Assembly (NCBI RefSeq): GCF_009937975.1
Contig: NZ_AP018441.1
Coordinates: 4,092,001 to 4,156,000 of the forward strand
Reading direction: 5' to 3'
DNA length: 64,000 nt
DNA from: Undibacterium sp. YM2
Lineage (GTDB): Bacteria > Pseudomonadota > Gammaproteobacteria > Burkholderiales > Burkholderiaceae_D
The position numbers and the translations under genes are program-made. A model generated the notes under the pieces. It was not told the DNA's origin, ran no database searches, and was given only the letters and a program-made list of their open reading frames with translations. Shown piece after piece: positions 63,792-64,000 of this stretch. The stretch's first letter is position 1. Each line of letters begins with the position of its first letter.

Positions 63792-64000
63792 CTATGCATA
63801 AGTAAATTTAGGGTAAGTCAGTTTGCCGCCCCATTCTTCGTTCGACATCGCTTCTGCATTGATACAGATATAGCGCAAGTTGTCTGCACCATGGCTGAAC
63901 TCATCATGCAAAGGCGCGCCAGCTTCATTCGTGCTTTGGTTGATCACGCGGCGATAACGCTTTGCGCATTCAATCAGGCGCGCAGTTTTGTCCGCATCAA
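63792..64000 (-). CDS. Terminase large subunit, C-terminal end (partial)
   Basis: Only the last ~69 residues are in the window; the gene continues past the right edge. The readable part has RLIECAKRYRRVINQ and HDEFSHGADNLRY, the late metal/His region of terminase nuclease domains, and ends LTYPKFTYA. The enzyme cuts and packages phage DNA. The absence of an in-window start prevents assessing the ATPase. Confidence 0.75.
   Translation of the reverse strand, partial: DADKTARLIECAKRYRRVINQSTNEAGAPLHDEFSHGADNLRYICINAEAMSNEEWGGKLTYPKFTYA

Larger units (their letters stand above)
44100..64000 (-). mobile_element. Prophage, late half (podovirus-like)
   Basis: All genes from about 44.1 kb to the right edge are leftward and include terminase, portal, scaffold, capsid, adaptor, tail fibre, endolysin and holins. 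No tape measure, sheath or major tail tube gene is seen, which points to a short-tailed virion. Integrase, repressor and replication genes must lie beyond the right edge. The left end is not defined: no tRNA or recognisable att repeat was found between trmB and 44.1 kb. Confidence 0.88.

Overview
The window looks like a chromosomal segment of a betaproteobacterium of the Oxalobacteraceae type. Undibacterium or a relative is my best guess, from mid-range GC, gene content and the style of intergenic hairpin repeats; this is inference and not proven by any marker gene. The left ~44 kb is host DNA. The right ~20 kb (about 44.1 kb to the window end) is the late half of a short-tailed (podovirus-like) prophage, transcribed leftward and running off the right edge.

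Layout. 0.3-5.3 kb: a leftward sox operon (soxC-soxD-soxY-soxZ-soxA-soxX) for thiosulfate oxidation; soxB is not seen. 5.6-6.9 kb: a rhomboid protease and an M23-like peptidase, overlapping. 6.9-8.5 kb: a divergent LysR regulator and atypical SDR pair sharing a palindromic operator. 8.5-12.4 kb: an unknown protein and a large protein with a C3HC4 RING finger plus a TerD-like C-terminal region. 12.4-21.2 kb: small accessory and stress genes (YdeI-like, GST, XRE regulator, PilZ, Rrf2 with a thioredoxin-reductase-like flavoprotein, YciI-like). A guanidinium exporter gdx lies at 20.9-21.3 kb behind a candidate guanidine-II riboswitch. 21.4-23.7 kb: a DsrE-like protein, a PhnD-like binding protein and a transposase-derived HTH protein. 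23.7-26.9 kb: a GntR-ABC ATPase-permease operon with a perfect palindromic operator. 27.1-34.3 kb: a 2409-residue DUF4214/RTX-like surface (S-layer or adhesin) protein. 34.5-43.1 kb: a MerR regulator with its own MerR-type promoter, a hydratase overlapping an SNF2 helicase, and a five-PAS GGDEF/EAL protein. trmB follows at 43.1-43.8 kb.

Prophage, in transcription order from the right edge: terminase large subunit (3' end only), portal, two small genes, scaffold, major capsid, a terminator, head-completion and adaptor proteins, tail fibre and glycine-rich tail proteins, several virion proteins, then holin/endolysin lysis genes. Beyond the lysis genes, at the host-proximal end, are two consecutive putative toxin/immunity cassettes. 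Their toxins share an N-terminal motif, each cassette follows a terminator, and a decayed copy of the lysis-gene DNA lies between them. I read this as stepwise accretion of toxin cassettes at a fixed site downstream of the lysis genes. It is the most interesting candidate system in the window.

Two prophage genes appear frameshifted at short G runs, which suggests either homopolymer errors in the assembly or real decay. No rRNA, tRNA or CRISPR array was recognised.
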